In this document: in pieces, positions 26,301-33,028 of the stretch
Numbering within the stretch: the first letter of the stretch is position 1
How the letters are laid out: each line of letters starts with the position of its first letter
Source of the DNA: a virus
DNA: 64,000 bases
IMG/VR virus record: IMGVR_UViG_3300024344_003209
Location: 35,224-99,223 of that record
Direction: 5' to 3' (one strand)
Program-made: the position numbers and the translations under genes
The notes under the pieces: model-generated
The model's input: the letters and a program-made list of their open reading frames with translations, nothing else
What the model was told of the DNA's origin: nothing
The model's database searches: none

Positions 26301-28412
26301 TTTAGCTTCTCTAACTATATCTTTTAATAAATTTAAATCTTTTTCAGGATTTTGCCCTGTAGCTAATATAGTTAATTCTCCTACGTAATTCTTTTCAAAA
26401 AATAAATTTGTTTTTCTTTCAAAGTCTTCTTTAGTTGATTTTAAATTTGATATTTTTATAGAGCCATCGCTAGCATCTATACCAAATAAATTAGCGTTTC
26501 TTAATATATTTCTACTCTCGTAATCATAATCAAGTATTTTAGTTTTTCCAACATCTCTATCTCCTAGCTCAGAAGCTGATTGGCCCAAACATAAAGAGTC
26601 TTCACTTATTCTTATTTGTTTTGGCTTTTGGTAATAATATTGCTCATCAGTATTAGCGTTAGAGTCAAATGTCCTGTATTCAGTCAAAGCGTAATGACTA
26701 TCTTCAGAGCCGTAGTTCTGACCACCTTGGTAAAAAGTTACCCTTGTCTCCCCGGCAGAGTAAAGAGCGTTGCCTTGTTCGGAATCTATCGAGTTATATC
26801 CTCCTTTAGGAACAGTAAGATACATCTCTCCTGAAGTATGTTCAGAGTAACCTATTCCACTAGATTCAAAACTAACAACTTCTTGAGGCTCTAAGGAATA
26901 AAAAATGCCAGAGTTAATAGTCGGGCCATAATACTCCTCTCTGACTTGATTAACAGAATCTTGTAAAGCCGGGATCATTTCGTCAACCTCGGCTATGCTA
27001 TTTCCATGAACGTCAATCTCTATTTCGTCGTAAGCTCCATCTTCCTTTATTCCAGTATTTAAAAATACCGAATCTCCAACAGAAACTGTACCAACCCCTA
27101 TGCTTCCATTACTAACTTGAGGTTTGGCATAATAAAGTTTCTTAGAAGATCTATCTTCTGGAACAAATTGATATTCTAGCTCATAAAAATTTTTATAATT
27201 ATTTTCCCCCGTAATAGATCCGCTTACACCAGTCGTACTAGGCGAAAACGCCATCTCTACAGTCCCCATTATGTCGTGCTGTTCGTTTAAGCCTTGGCTA
27301 AAAAAAGAAACCCCTTTTTGTGTTACCCTTAAGCTTTCTCCGCTTTTAAAAATTAAATCTTTAGTCTCTTGACCGAAGGTATAGTCTTTCTTTTCTGACT
27401 TGCCCCAGTCTTCTATAAGATCAACCTCAAAAAAATCTTTTTCAACAGTGTGAGTATCTTCAGCTGAGCCAGTCGGCACCACATCATAAACACCTTCGAT
27501 TTCAAAATCTATATTTTTAGTAACTGTATCAGAAAATATTTCAGAGTCTTTGTATGGAAACGTAGCAGCAGTATCTATAATCTCCCAAGTTGCAGGATTG
27601 TCCTGTGTTAAGTTACTTTCTCTGGTGACTTTTCTCTCTATAGTATATGCCTTGCCCGGATCAGCCGGATGATTAATTACTCTAGGTTCCTTAAGATGAC
27701 TGTCATCTTTAGCGACTTCAACAAGACCACTATCTAAAATTTTGTACTCTGTGAAAAGCTCATTTGTCCAACCAGAAAAACCAGACTCTCCTATATCTAT
27801 GAATCTTCTAGCTACATTTGCTTCCTCATCTATACCTACAGCGTGAATGTCTTCACTACTAAACTCATGAACCTTATTCCAGCCCGACTGTATTTCTGTA
27901 AGTTTATCGTTCTGCTTTTGAACTGCTGATGTTTTCCTATAAACATACCAGCCTTTTTTATTAGAATCTCCTTGAGGCGGTATCTCACCAATAGGATAAA
28001 CCACAGCAGGAGGATCTGCGGTAACAAAATCTTTGTCATTTAAATTCACCGGATAGACAGTGTAAGTCTTCTCGTCATCCGATAATATGCATTTTTCTAA
28101 AAAAAGTAAAGTCTCAGGTATCTTTCCGTCTTTATACTCGCTATTAATAGAAAGCCCTGATACGTTAATATCTGAATTAACTACATCATTTAAAAGTATT
28201 TCTTGCTCTTCATAAAATTTACCAGAAGTATTTACTCTTGCGTTATATTCACTATCTGTTTCTGAAGAGAGCTTAGAAGCTTCTGAAAAGTAAGGCTCAA
28301 AGGTTGTTAGACCAGCAAGACGCAGTCTGTAATTAGTTTTAGGATAGTTTTCCCCAATTGTTTCATTAGGAAAAAACTTTTCTATAAATTTTTTATTAAA
28401 TTCGTTGGCCAT
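11346..28412 (-). CDS. Giant distal-tail/fibre protein, about 5688 residues
   Basis: An unbroken 17-kb frame, roughly 620 kDa. I use the ATG at 28410-28412 (MANEFNKKF), with AAGGTTTAAGG upstream; a TTG one codon earlier is unlikely. Visible parts: a laminin-G/concanavalin-like domain at about 1015-1150 (NFSLDFWIKPNG, WHHVAISA, then GRLYNIRLY); GSGY-type repeats at about 4880-4945 (VVIESGGSDYRVAPDIVI; VEVSDSGAGY); a GTGVPSDTRVEKINSLTQFT segment near 5000-5030; a Ser/Gly linker near 4755; and a charged helical stretch near 5080-5150. Most of the rest is beta-rich with no recognised fold. Position after the hub genes suggests a baseplate, tail-tip or side-fibre protein for host binding. Function is inferred. 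Confidence 0.8.
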   Translation of the reverse strand: MANEFNKKFIEKFFPNETIGENYPKTNYRLRLAGLTTFEPYFSEASKLSSETDSEYNARVNTSGKFYEEQEILLNDVVNSDINVSGLSINSEYKDGKIPETLLFLEKCILSDDEKTYTVYPVNLNDKDFVTADPPAVVYPIGEIPPQGDSNKKGWYVYRKTSAVQKQNDKLTEIQSGWNKVHEFSSEDIHAVGIDEEANVARRFIDIGESGFSGWTNELFTEYKILDSGLVEVAKDDSHLKEPRVINHPADPGKAYTIERKVTRESNLTQDNPATWEIIDTAATFPYKDSEIFSDTVTKNIDFEIEGVYDVVPTGSAEDTHTVEKDFFEVDLIEDWGKSEKKDYTFGQETKDLIFKSGESLRVTQKGVSFFSQGLNEQHDIMGTVEMAFSPSTTGVSGSITGENNYKNFYELEYQFVPEDRSSKKLYYAKPQVSNGSIGVGTVSVGDSVFLNTGIKEDGAYDEIEIDVHGNSIAEVDEMIPALQDSVNQVREEYYGPTINSGIFYSLEPQEVVSFESSGIGYSEHTSGEMYLTVPKGGYNSIDSEQGNALYSAGETRVTFYQGGQNYGSEDSHYALTEYRTFDSNANTDEQYYYQKPKQIRISEDSLCLGQSASELGDRDVGKTKILDYDYESRNILRNANLFGIDASDGSIKISNLKSTKEDFERKTNLFFEKNYVGELTILATGQNPEKDLNLLKDIVREAKASELGDSTVFYLERDIYIDSDNSTQANNYSPSVFSSKQGQALSPFSINPSTRNPEALGEEKLYMTQVYQKPHISQQVFPFKDPSYFLLNNEVRDEFHYSNNSNYEITDIDLVNTDSVYTYQPDNFRCSLVNNRVSRANEAIGVLSYDGISVTGEGNASDPLTFAGSTAGERSITIKNPTAGVYYEIQAKDGTSDWSQVCPALEALDSSSLTVNLKNSTFNNPSSNLKIRALEWTKSRITTNKTNIRTVNESADSLILKSKASNSIYDWSKFEHKIDNVNEDDSNNPHVTTTSDTVSGTSVQAMVFDAGDKLDLGSHRSFNILKGNFSLDFWIKPNGSQDKKIITKSGVIEVSMKPNHVLEFKISGQDAITWSALTNDTWHHVAISATFNKSTKQIDLKLFVDGKEKTNNAFEFNDLEAKNNKSLVIGDGFIGRLYNIRLYVGKSNEINGTFAKPSPPVLEKEANPRSYKLLRFLSRREVVPGNWITNKNSFNNVAPPNEYKENTNEEDTYHMGEWLASSSESDNLSVSSSRAMINYIRGYAYQAPNNPHINKNYEGSPITSISDIDRIRFESYKYKDGAKDAKKDFLAAPYLYEDVAGEDIGFIRSNIKGGNYITSRDDIDRRAFSAGSRLRITKYVYKIYTKNAVLIGDLGTKDSYSSQRGWDYELQYSLNSGTTWSDVEPTSTSVEQRIFYNNDYTENRADSFNNIQVVNSIPYILMRTDITRKYRPEEIEFRIKKKQNIELENDLTKVIKKINFLPLDVTMPTSQTLVNITQQASDTVIDSAGDAVVTLDPTREYYLIKNTSENIYKDLVSELKIETLQTNVDGDVVSSESSLTSKPISLAGLTGVRIRKNGGFSSSLSNINTVLGPKPSGLLLTRKEDSYLGTQRDAELFGLPAEETRAFVTPSITGSHFDELKDNNDKIINFSCSSATTGDGGTSTLTSVSSLTFSPVDNFYNPPIITSNLIATEDDKGKTFIVSGASVANTASSNPVGSIPADVLNITANDGSVETPIPVATITDTNDPVVVEDCSKVTIAGGSTNKVINLSTSSLSVTNGSVDSNAIIMEHDKIKLTNDDANITGVIDCSADLILPNNLSNSQHITFLNATNYETKVLAENSSHTVNSKLTDYIPPKAARKFTYNNNNWAASDIEVVSYNQLNLTSSHFASAGNTIVHNEDVDIKITGTIASGRYVNVVRNQIENFNIEGSREDWITPVMRIFINGVLKYTAPSNSLGTRIKFNGSDFEFKDIKPIVFNEVSVSNEDFQGVYSYSGQGGSIDFKFASDRYDSNFEIFVTSKKDVDEDVLIGLSSDDESVKFVDKYGDEIGFYYNTPLSKERVISIRSKNQFTFVIEELDQSDRYKFDQPSSTGEKVIVNRSEDLGLELPTINDNTYDHPFDLVFCNLAKTRAKASLPAESSSRDVLLDISEVAEFSSTNFLYDKSERKETDYNNFVYTNKTQNHSQDLSDGDFVVLDGSVDNVYLESAIKKDIYTKKEHKYSQKNMETMFNAEGEFIEYLSFSTNKFNFKNHGLTTYQKLTFNCEKVIVADHYYAGDPDDYHNQTSPQNPQGFSDGDSVLCYLSGAYYFTYYRGADYKLIKTNFDYPYSFSDVLGLNTSSRKLVAGDVEVNRLFAYIKGTTKMYDFFGNKTGLSTETATEFSLTISADDDSSESRKQTYFVKVLDGNNIELYLDSALSTNERLEKEDSRLTDTFYVNNIDTSSLDIVNNAPAEAIKTFSDNVQLIESLEINKTASLQQHYSNVYTSGSSTPSGVHYVTGYTEDGSTDTCSVESLQGKDTVFLSGKFHAKADLSDSNFDGDYYINAGLSKVAISNTNNNAKYEIKKNRVAKHTSGGTFVEQDQNSTVANASDIIYYPKNELHVLDRKYLSKADDSGLEHNFIFFKPDEHSDDLKIVLPNNWANLEDLVGSNGGKVAVVNLHDRPVRVENFNNTTGFTLNSDSVAFINDKNNYGDPTNHTLFNVNEVNGYTFDIDEDSKIAKVTKGSTAEFFIMKPGDIIIDHSIHHNKKILVDGDINFLRPYVSSNIGDDYGKAAYDENTKFFISNISKEPINVNINYESADSYGIENLTSEGKLHSSKFYTAELAQFAFDDDSGEYFTYIEIEQDTDPANTSDDFVYSSADLNSEKKYNIFGIQCPITIGFYYEGLSVADSKKINDYLVLPDETDFSHADESIYKIMGVGEEGLVKLNLVNTVYEDVSVTAKGYDGNGGAESAVLSSHLQSFINEKIIPSRGAYRSFTHSGGRFDKYYDQDLTPALLPKNKALQFSVAELLSPNFSAYNDTGFSAFYINGDINLGDIGEKSEVEVYQSNLVNVDLRDAKLLKIKESKALFSDSSVDGEQKNRAIISVADNTNISLPRRKLITRDFDFIIINGSRDSIQITSPEGSAVFNTTLASGKFIKISYASNAFASSGPSDCTVVERGIYRKDLKAFTVTRQSSSFIINNEIPQTNIINNSGANLGLKLIGSSQTLQVDKDKHMLVSSAALVLKNKDNVHRLIKQIKDGTVNLDKGLYEKQAILFNDQVIRSFSVPQFFSADFIPFISSDTVDQDRKSGIPSVISMSFNGFSIMDAASSVKNIPAVGPISFSVANNGSTSFDLVDIGCRLDEFRLSQANDKILLPKKNFDYILDKSANISLSLYNRFDIEGNLKDTNVYKFNLEGTVDYDADEDTYRFASLSGKNLYNITQAGEAAVGNITKKQSYVDLIRYLYNEDILDEERTFLRRFYCGKSLYANKSIVFKDPFEVEGTIQSGTVFLNVSGNDCLKEGLDLQLSKNSYVVGSWGAGTKLVRPKYSITPNASKVFILTHNADVEVASVDNLKIANISNGEINVKYSESNEEDELINYSSPVYSCERADFTSSTDITYSEIRKQRREDWFIKLTDLDIPHLIEDPTYFDEKEWQMERTLEKRGINVQYEGARYKFSNIFNTNKNEPKEGQTGFQTIEDYNDAYKFGVTFFSNQRGVKRDVFFKKDISSMTSPMYLKIPWDMKQDIIAYGLNTGHERITKCSHFNERTGEITLSGFKPDRYHSFESEEVFDYDFVYDLNNIEIDNFSRLFNKKEYEQKDYSEEVTLTYNGEVYGPGEKIKGVGLTEYKLNMPYHFDLKFSQYGVEDIDDSAEDASIKSDEKTDFAKIFQSKIDDPTSAVKSPAWSKVSLNEHRNNFLNAVVEEKVSSGAAYELIQGRKIKNIEGRYINEVDKKGGGLFVINEYEKGNWHHTRNFEFTIPLLEGTLASDYTIIQSGDEKITIEDKVEKVIRVRVNLVGYKNQRNQSNIESPAYEYKIKSSLKLNSAPHDLIRLSIEDKDSAPFAPDGVVRSLNEDFSSAISEEQSVKAMDRIKARYEQQSKEVRDADERLLPLDEYMKANQIEINQRNHKAHLSLKNNHGYSFVPFGVHSGPDPMVGFRFNLNRDKASYSSVRFRLKKLTNKKIVFNDLTKDAKIGTYLTNNTSKAKLRYILDSELESISYQDIARPGGVAKLNTFGGWNDIEATTDNGKTFIRLNNVDNGDAIVFKHDAGTSGPNKIKAGRVYFLRIFAVAADGEEKGSNLYEVLNVFDNDERNTDLTYDAVNIIDSAGFSGNKYKIVNYFNLQPQLDNKGRRVDGYRGQNPVINKIYDHGIDDTQYTSLNFPIIVNNKRFYLERPSYKDYSVGVSDEENEDSYESPNTAEAFATTSDNIYTQEGNVFSVRANLELSAVAEGLVSNESDLTGNNRDKTKARTSLIDLDENIYWHDLDIFASFKNILFRNNTTIDFVSIFNKEVRVVVKLTKGKEYRYILNGGNIEGEGDEAKILINGAEVSISGKKLDYFICENGEIEILYKYKDFNTETFFHFDAQDTEEFLFSDAKKDLLETLYTSIFITESAYYVDQIKKTTNDDTIAADYMDYQVPNLNNYNADSEHVLFTPSSFSYTENLDRLFSLDKKYELLRSTTTDHGLAYDGPLPATVKYIYPVLLDGGMELSFSLTEDHVKGFINGFEPPKDDGSSSFRNKPKSIRFNLQRLESGSWVQVSGKENLSIEIDDKQNFRVSLGASPSGSSGSSGSSGTAGSFTGTYRMAIKNETFQYYDEGVLKHFRRNELMRLPFDWRSVIRQSDIGESVDGIFSLDLAENHLIGNSISIPKEGVSLFGCHEYSRVADNYDINIPHERLYKYRLSHRLKASYVDKIAVGGISKVVIESGGSDYRVAPDIVIEDPEPKKGLLTKTSKAIAHIESGKVIYVEVSDSGAGYSDVSSEAGKQKVIDRAKGDIPFVFHSMVIQDSSFTHTFNLTNNSKLVNHDGQKNIILGARVSGTGVPSDTRVEKINSLTQFTLSKQATATQASSISIDYKERQMPYISLSEHKGVKTADVTVNNITEDTGECQENFGILADEAEALAEYVEESFGVDDSESAQAIADFKTTLTKYVNTLNAVSESDNWNTVEDIERKIKAREDSLNERNIEIKDTQSYAISTEDEYSDLQGTESSKHLGLYEADEREATQEISVTIKEDGSCEKEVFPEPTKPVLTAIVNNNSIAEYRVVKNEIANKSQPWLSSFSREQNPSLPKGFGINPTSPVTGEVFNNYVRTINNMRFLGAYVPVFAKVRKYRKYEYRYVEDMANMTFSPEDPSNAGEEIVRINESYQALTYEALSKQNFIDFYDHKEKKYKRAWFSGFKGLQGQVKSNITKATYDIEEFKTDQVFDANYIPKDIGLPNKVNIPEENGVFCFPASYGDVSGDSAGKVLTQEKGLDLPNLNKRRAFAFGGELVYTSEEYDITSETMDTDVSIVNIAGSEIIDTSYENEIIFGCQISGKPFWSTFLKTTIEWTEFEIVPSPSFLKSAVGEDGLGKIENINGTILQTRGICKNEKIGTVDKEQGYHSLCTDGDVRGGTGNVQSYEEYFGLADGDDIIGPSMQEFEFSSRERIDPSAGKQTFKIEPEFTQALAVYGTNKTEMIVRRSDGLFNQNFQAGPCVHKCSPFGRKVFMISDEQLRFDLMKNG

Positions 28413-28431
28413 CAAACCTTAAACCTTGCAC

Positions 28432-28442
28432 TTAATTACACT
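28432..28442 (-). promoter_or_regulatory. Late-motif copy before the giant gene
   Basis: Minus strand reads AGTGTAATTAA, just after the stop of the upstream gene and 19 bases before the start codon. One of six similar motifs in late intergenic gaps; possible -10 element of a phage-specific promoter. Confidence 0.4.
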
Positions 28443-28445
28443 ATT

Positions 28446-31400
28446 CTAAGAGGTTATCTCCCTAGGATCTACATAATCAAATAATGTTGGGTCCTCTTCT
28501 GAAGATCTTGATGCAATTTCGCTAAATTTCCAGTTAAGAGAGCTCGTCTGGTTGTATAAATCTAACTTTAGCGAATAAGGGTTAATGAACGCGCCACTCA
28601 TAGCCCTAAAATAAAAGTCCATTTGAGCATAAGGCTCAGTATCCAAAATAGCCCCATTTGGAACTCTAGGAATTAGCTTAAGGAAGTAAAACCTCGGATA
28701 ACAAGCTCCGAAAGGTCTATATCCGTCACCTTCGATAACCTCAGAATCAGAACCGTAATCGCCTACCATATTCCTCTTACAAGAATGTTTCCCGAAACTA
28801 TGGTGTAGATACTCTATTATGGCGTTCTCATCGGTCCTGTAAGGCTCTTTTTTAAGCAGGGACCGTGAGACACCCACCCAGCCTCTAGAACCCACTGAGA
28901 GCCTTCCTGTGCCCCGTAATGGCTTGTTTAGAGTCACTTTAACTATCTCGTAAGGCGTATGACCATTTATATCCCTAGAAGATGGGTTAAAATCTGATGC
29001 GCCAACTCTTGCTCGGCCACTATTACTCACAATCTCAGTCTTTGTGACTCTATAAGGCCTAGGTGTTACAGCAGGACAAGAGCTTAAATAATCAGCTCTA
29101 CCGTCTCCAGTCTCCGAATAAAGATTTACGTTACCCTGCTCTGGGTCATTTGTATTAAAAATATAATTAAAATTAGGAGAGCTTTTAGAAAGAAAAATTT
29201 GCATTTGGCCCGGAACATTCCAAGGTTTAACAGGAGTTCTCATTAACTCACTTCTTATCATGTCGTACTTATCTCCGTAGCTGTTCTCATACTCTTTAGA
29301 CCTATGATGACATCTATTATTCAAGAAGCCCATTATATCGTTATAAATACTAGGTTTGTAAATATTACTGTTAGCCCAATGATAATGAGAAGATGTCATA
29401 AACATAACCCAATCATTAGTGATTCTTTTAAGATTGTCTCCTGTTTTGCCTTCAGCTAAAGTGATCCCATCCAACTCAAAAGCGCCCTCGCACCAAGGTC
29501 TTGTTACTGTATTAGAGTCTAAATGATCTTTTTCATTTCCTATAAAAATTGAACCATGAGCACTACCCTTGCCGTAAGGTCTTCCTTCATAGTAAACACC
29601 AGTGCCTTTAGTGGAAACTACTTTATATTTTTTACCTTTTTGTATAGGTACGAACTTGCAGTGACCGGGATTCATAGGGTCAACAGTATTTTCATGAAAC
29701 CATCCCGCTGGATCGATGGAAGGCTCCATATTCCTTAATATAGTAGCTTTGTATCTTTTACTTAAACCCCAAGCGAATCTTTTAAAGTATAGCACTCCCT
29801 TTCCATTTTCAACTTTATAATTTACTATCTGCTGCCTATCAGCGAAACGCATGAAGCTACTTATAAATTTCCTCATAGACTCATATACAGGATTAGCTGA
29901 AACGAACTGAGATAAAGCAGGCACAGCCGAAGATCCATATATATTCATAGCGGACCCATACTTATAATAATTTCTAAATATCCTGTTGGATTCCGAAAAA
30001 TGGTGACCAACAACACCTACCCCGGGCTGGTCGCCTAATATAATGTTTGAAAAAACATTTGATCTATTCTGTTTGGCGGTAGCCACTCTTAGTAGAGCGT
30101 AAGCATCTTGGAAAGAAGGCTTTCTCTTTTGTAATATAGCTAAGTCAACTTTAGCCTTGAACACGTGCTCAGGTGGCGTAAGTTTTTCTACAACTAAAAC
30201 TTCAAAATTACAATGCCTCTTACCCTCAACGAACAACTCTTCATATATATTTGCTATTCCATCAAAAGAGGCAACGTCTTCGTCAAGTTTCGAAATTATG
30301 TTTGATACCCCTAACTCCTCATGTTTAGTCTTAACCAAAGAAGGTTGATTTAACCTATCGTCTTGTCTTCTAGAAAAATAAAGCTTATCCTTGTTTGAAC
30401 CTGACGTGCCAGAGCTGGCTTTTCTAACAAACAACACGTTACCGTCTTGCAAATGAAGAGTTCTTGTAGCAGGAAAAGACCCATCTTCATTTTTAGGGGG
30501 AAAAGTATTTAAATAGTTTATGTAAGCTGTATCTATTTGGGCCTGTGTTCTATCTCCATTAGGATTAAATTTTGAGTGAGTCTTAGGTAATGTATTATCC
30601 CACTTTAAGCATCTTACCCTTACTAAATCTCCGGTTTCAAAATTATTAGCAAAATCTACATTTTTTATATGAGAATTTTCATCTGGTATAGGTACAGATC
30701 CAAACAACGGGTTAGTAGTTCCGGCTCCGTGAGCAACAACACTTGGCCAAACACCTGCGTCTCTATCCACTTGGCTAGGATCAATAATTAAAAAATGTGT
30801 ATCGCTAACTGTAGCAGACCAAGGATTACCTAAAGGAATATATTTCTTAACCTCTCCTTCTCTGTCCTTAAAGTCAACATTGTTAACAACAGGGACAATT
30901 TGAAATCTAAATTTATGATTTTCTCCTTTTGGCTCCAAGCCTTCCTTGAAGTAAAACATTTTATTAAAAACGTATGCTGACCTTCCTGTACCTTTTCTAT
31001 TAACTCTATAAGAATGAGTATTAGTGATAATAGTTTCGTGAACTATTTTGCTTCCAGAAAATATTCTAAATTTAAACCTGCATTCTTTGTCTTCTATAGG
31101 GTTTGTTTCTAGATAATAACCAGCAATACAAGACTTTATATAGTTTGAAGTGCCTCTGCCGGATGTTGAATCAAAATTTAAATAATCCCTTCCCTGCCTG
31201 ACAGATTTATGACTATCGTAATCGCACTCAAAGACTCCAGTATTTTTTTTATTATAATCTGATAAATCTTTTTTAGAGAAGCCAATAATTTTACCATATC
31301 GACTCTGATCTTTATTTCTTTTATCCACAGATAATTCATGCATTATAAGATCGCTGTTGTAGACATGCGGTCTAGTACAATAAAGCATTGACTTTACAGT

Positions 31401-32603
31401 CTCTTTCTCAGTACCGTACATTATATTAGATTGATTATGTTTTATAAAATAAGAAAAGCTTACTCTATAAGGCTCAACTTTCATGTTACCTATTTCGTCT
31501 AATTCGTAATAACCTTTATGAGCTACTGTTCCGTCAGTAGCTTTAAATTTAGTAGGTATACCTAAGGCCGGGGCAAATACATTTTGCCTAGTGAAATATT
31601 TATAAAAGTCGAAACCAACTTTACATATATTCAAAGGCCCACTCCTATCCTCTCTGAAATTAGCTATAGAAAGCTTGTAACTGGTTGTAGACTGAAAATC
31701 AATAACCTTAGTTTGCCAAGACTTCTCCTCGCAAAACAAACTTCTTTGAACTTCTGAACCTCTAAAGTAATAAACGTAGCACCATAGCCCCCACTGCAGT
31801 AAATCCTTAGCAGCATTCTTTCTTTTTAAAACTCCATCTGGGGCTCTGTAGGCTTGCTGATATTTTATAAAATTACCTCCCTGTATAGCAGGGGGATATC
31901 TCATATATGAATAAGTGCTAGCGTACTCTTCAAAATACCTATCCGAAGAAACAGCTGCAGCCGTCAAACTAGTACTTAAAAAAGTGCTATCGTAAGGGTC
32001 CGGTAAGTATTTAGCCTCTACTCTTCTACCTGCCCCGAAAACAGAATAACCATCCCATTTTGTATCATATAACAAATCCATTCGGGCGTGATTCTCGTAT
32101 TTACTGTTTCTGCCTATAGCCCCTCTTTGTATATAAGCATCTTCCCAGTATTGCTGGTTACTAAGTATAGCTCTTGAAGAAGCTACTAGTCCGTCAAATG
32201 AATTACCTTCAGCCCAAGGGCCTTGCTTTGTTAAAATTTTATTTTCTGCTGTTTTTCTTCCAAATATAAAAGCATTGAGCGGGTTCAGTGTATTGGCTCC
32301 TTGAGGGTGCCCCGCTAAAGTAAGAGGCCAATTACCAGTGCCCGAAGCCGCCACAGGATACTCTATCGTCATGTATATTTTCCACCATTCATCTTCAGGG
32401 GGATTAACCCCTATAGGGAAGCTTGGTGTAGCTGTATTTCGCATACCGGTAAATATGCTATCAGCAAAATAAAATATCCTCCATAGACAATCAGGTCCAG
32501 ATCTAGTAAGCCTTAAATTTACTTGCCTAGCTAGCCTGTTATGATCTTCGTTATCTGGGCATTTTTTAGGGTCTGCCAAAGGTACACTAGAGAAAAATTC
32601 CAT
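28446..32603 (-). CDS. Large distal-tail/baseplate structural protein, 1385 residues
   Basis: Encodes 1385 residues. No family recognised. It is rich in aromatic residues and beta-type segments with many Tyr/Arg/Asn, typical of a virion protein that binds carbohydrate or forms a baseplate. No signal peptide, coiled coil or membrane segment is seen. The sequence begins MEFFSSVPLADPKKC and ends in a polar tail with SSEEDPTLFDYVDP. It is three bases downstream of the 138-residue gene and 33 bases before the giant gene, in the distal-tail cluster. Structural role from position only. Confidence 0.7.
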   Translation of the reverse strand: MEFFSSVPLADPKKCPDNEDHNRLARQVNLRLTRSGPDCLWRIFYFADSIFTGMRNTATPSFPIGVNPPEDEWWKIYMTIEYPVAASGTGNWPLTLAGHPQGANTLNPLNAFIFGRKTAENKILTKQGPWAEGNSFDGLVASSRAILSNQQYWEDAYIQRGAIGRNSKYENHARMDLLYDTKWDGYSVFGAGRRVEAKYLPDPYDSTFLSTSLTAAAVSSDRYFEEYASTYSYMRYPPAIQGGNFIKYQQAYRAPDGVLKRKNAAKDLLQWGLWCYVYYFRGSEVQRSLFCEEKSWQTKVIDFQSTTSYKLSIANFREDRSGPLNICKVGFDFYKYFTRQNVFAPALGIPTKFKATDGTVAHKGYYELDEIGNMKVEPYRVSFSYFIKHNQSNIMYGTEKETVKSMLYCTRPHVYNSDLIMHELSVDKRNKDQSRYGKIIGFSKKDLSDYNKKNTGVFECDYDSHKSVRQGRDYLNFDSTSGRGTSNYIKSCIAGYYLETNPIEDKECRFKFRIFSGSKIVHETIITNTHSYRVNRKGTGRSAYVFNKMFYFKEGLEPKGENHKFRFQIVPVVNNVDFKDREGEVKKYIPLGNPWSATVSDTHFLIIDPSQVDRDAGVWPSVVAHGAGTTNPLFGSVPIPDENSHIKNVDFANNFETGDLVRVRCLKWDNTLPKTHSKFNPNGDRTQAQIDTAYINYLNTFPPKNEDGSFPATRTLHLQDGNVLFVRKASSGTSGSNKDKLYFSRRQDDRLNQPSLVKTKHEELGVSNIISKLDEDVASFDGIANIYEELFVEGKRHCNFEVLVVEKLTPPEHVFKAKVDLAILQKRKPSFQDAYALLRVATAKQNRSNVFSNIILGDQPGVGVVGHHFSESNRIFRNYYKYGSAMNIYGSSAVPALSQFVSANPVYESMRKFISSFMRFADRQQIVNYKVENGKGVLYFKRFAWGLSKRYKATILRNMEPSIDPAGWFHENTVDPMNPGHCKFVPIQKGKKYKVVSTKGTGVYYEGRPYGKGSAHGSIFIGNEKDHLDSNTVTRPWCEGAFELDGITLAEGKTGDNLKRITNDWVMFMTSSHYHWANSNIYKPSIYNDIMGFLNNRCHHRSKEYENSYGDKYDMIRSELMRTPVKPWNVPGQMQIFLSKSSPNFNYIFNTNDPEQGNVNLYSETGDGRADYLSSCPAVTPRPYRVTKTEIVSNSGRARVGASDFNPSSRDINGHTPYEIVKVTLNKPLRGTGRLSVGSRGWVGVSRSLLKKEPYRTDENAIIEYLHHSFGKHSCKRNMVGDYGSDSEVIEGDGYRPFGACYPRFYFLKLIPRVPNGAILDTEPYAQMDFYFRAMSGAFINPYSLKLDLYNQTSSLNWKFSEIASRSSEEDPTLFDYVDPREITS

Positions 32604-32606
32604 TTT

Positions 32607-33023
32607 TTAACTCCATTTTGCGCAACCTTCTCCACCGTCTGCAGCTTCGGTATTTCCGCCCCTCCCTCTTCCTTCCACATTTATATCTATGAAAGCAAGA
32701 TCTTCCCCATGACCTGTCATCTTAACCTTTAGTCCGTCACCTTTCTTATAGGAAGGTTGGGCTACAAACTTCCAAGAAGAGCTAAAGAAAAAACTTGGTA
32801 TATTAACGTTGAAGTGAAGCCTAGGGTCGTTAGCTTGATTTCTCGTCGTAACATTAGGCTTAACTCTTAATTTTTTTATCGATACGTTTGACCAATCATC
32901 ATTATCTGGTATCTGCTCGTATTCATGGTCAAAGTAAATAGCTTTGTTACCGTCCATGTCCGCAGTCGCAACGCCTACAACAATTACGCTTTTTACATAT
33001 TCTCTTGGTGAATGTCCCGGCAT
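32607..33023 (-). CDS. Hypothetical tail-cluster protein, 138 residues
   Basis: Not recognised. Encodes 138 residues, beta-rich (YVKSVIVVGVATADMDGNKA; KFVAQPSYKKGDGLKVKMTG), ending in a Gly/Arg-rich GRGRGGNTEAADGGEGC tail. It lies between the 595-residue and 1385-residue tail proteins with gaps of five and three bases, so it is co-expressed. A small structural or adaptor subunit is plausible; nothing in the sequence decides it. Confidence 0.6.
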   Translation of the reverse strand: MPGHSPREYVKSVIVVGVATADMDGNKAIYFDHEYEQIPDNDDWSNVSIKKLRVKPNVTTRNQANDPRLHFNVNIPSFFFSSSWKFVAQPSYKKGDGLKVKMTGHGEDLAFIDINVEGRGRGGNTEAADGGEGCAKWS

Positions 33024-33028
33024 TTTAA

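Noticed and set aside
28413-28415. TTG start one codon before the giant gene's ATG
   Set aside because: The next codon is ATG with a better spacing to the AAGG ribosome site.
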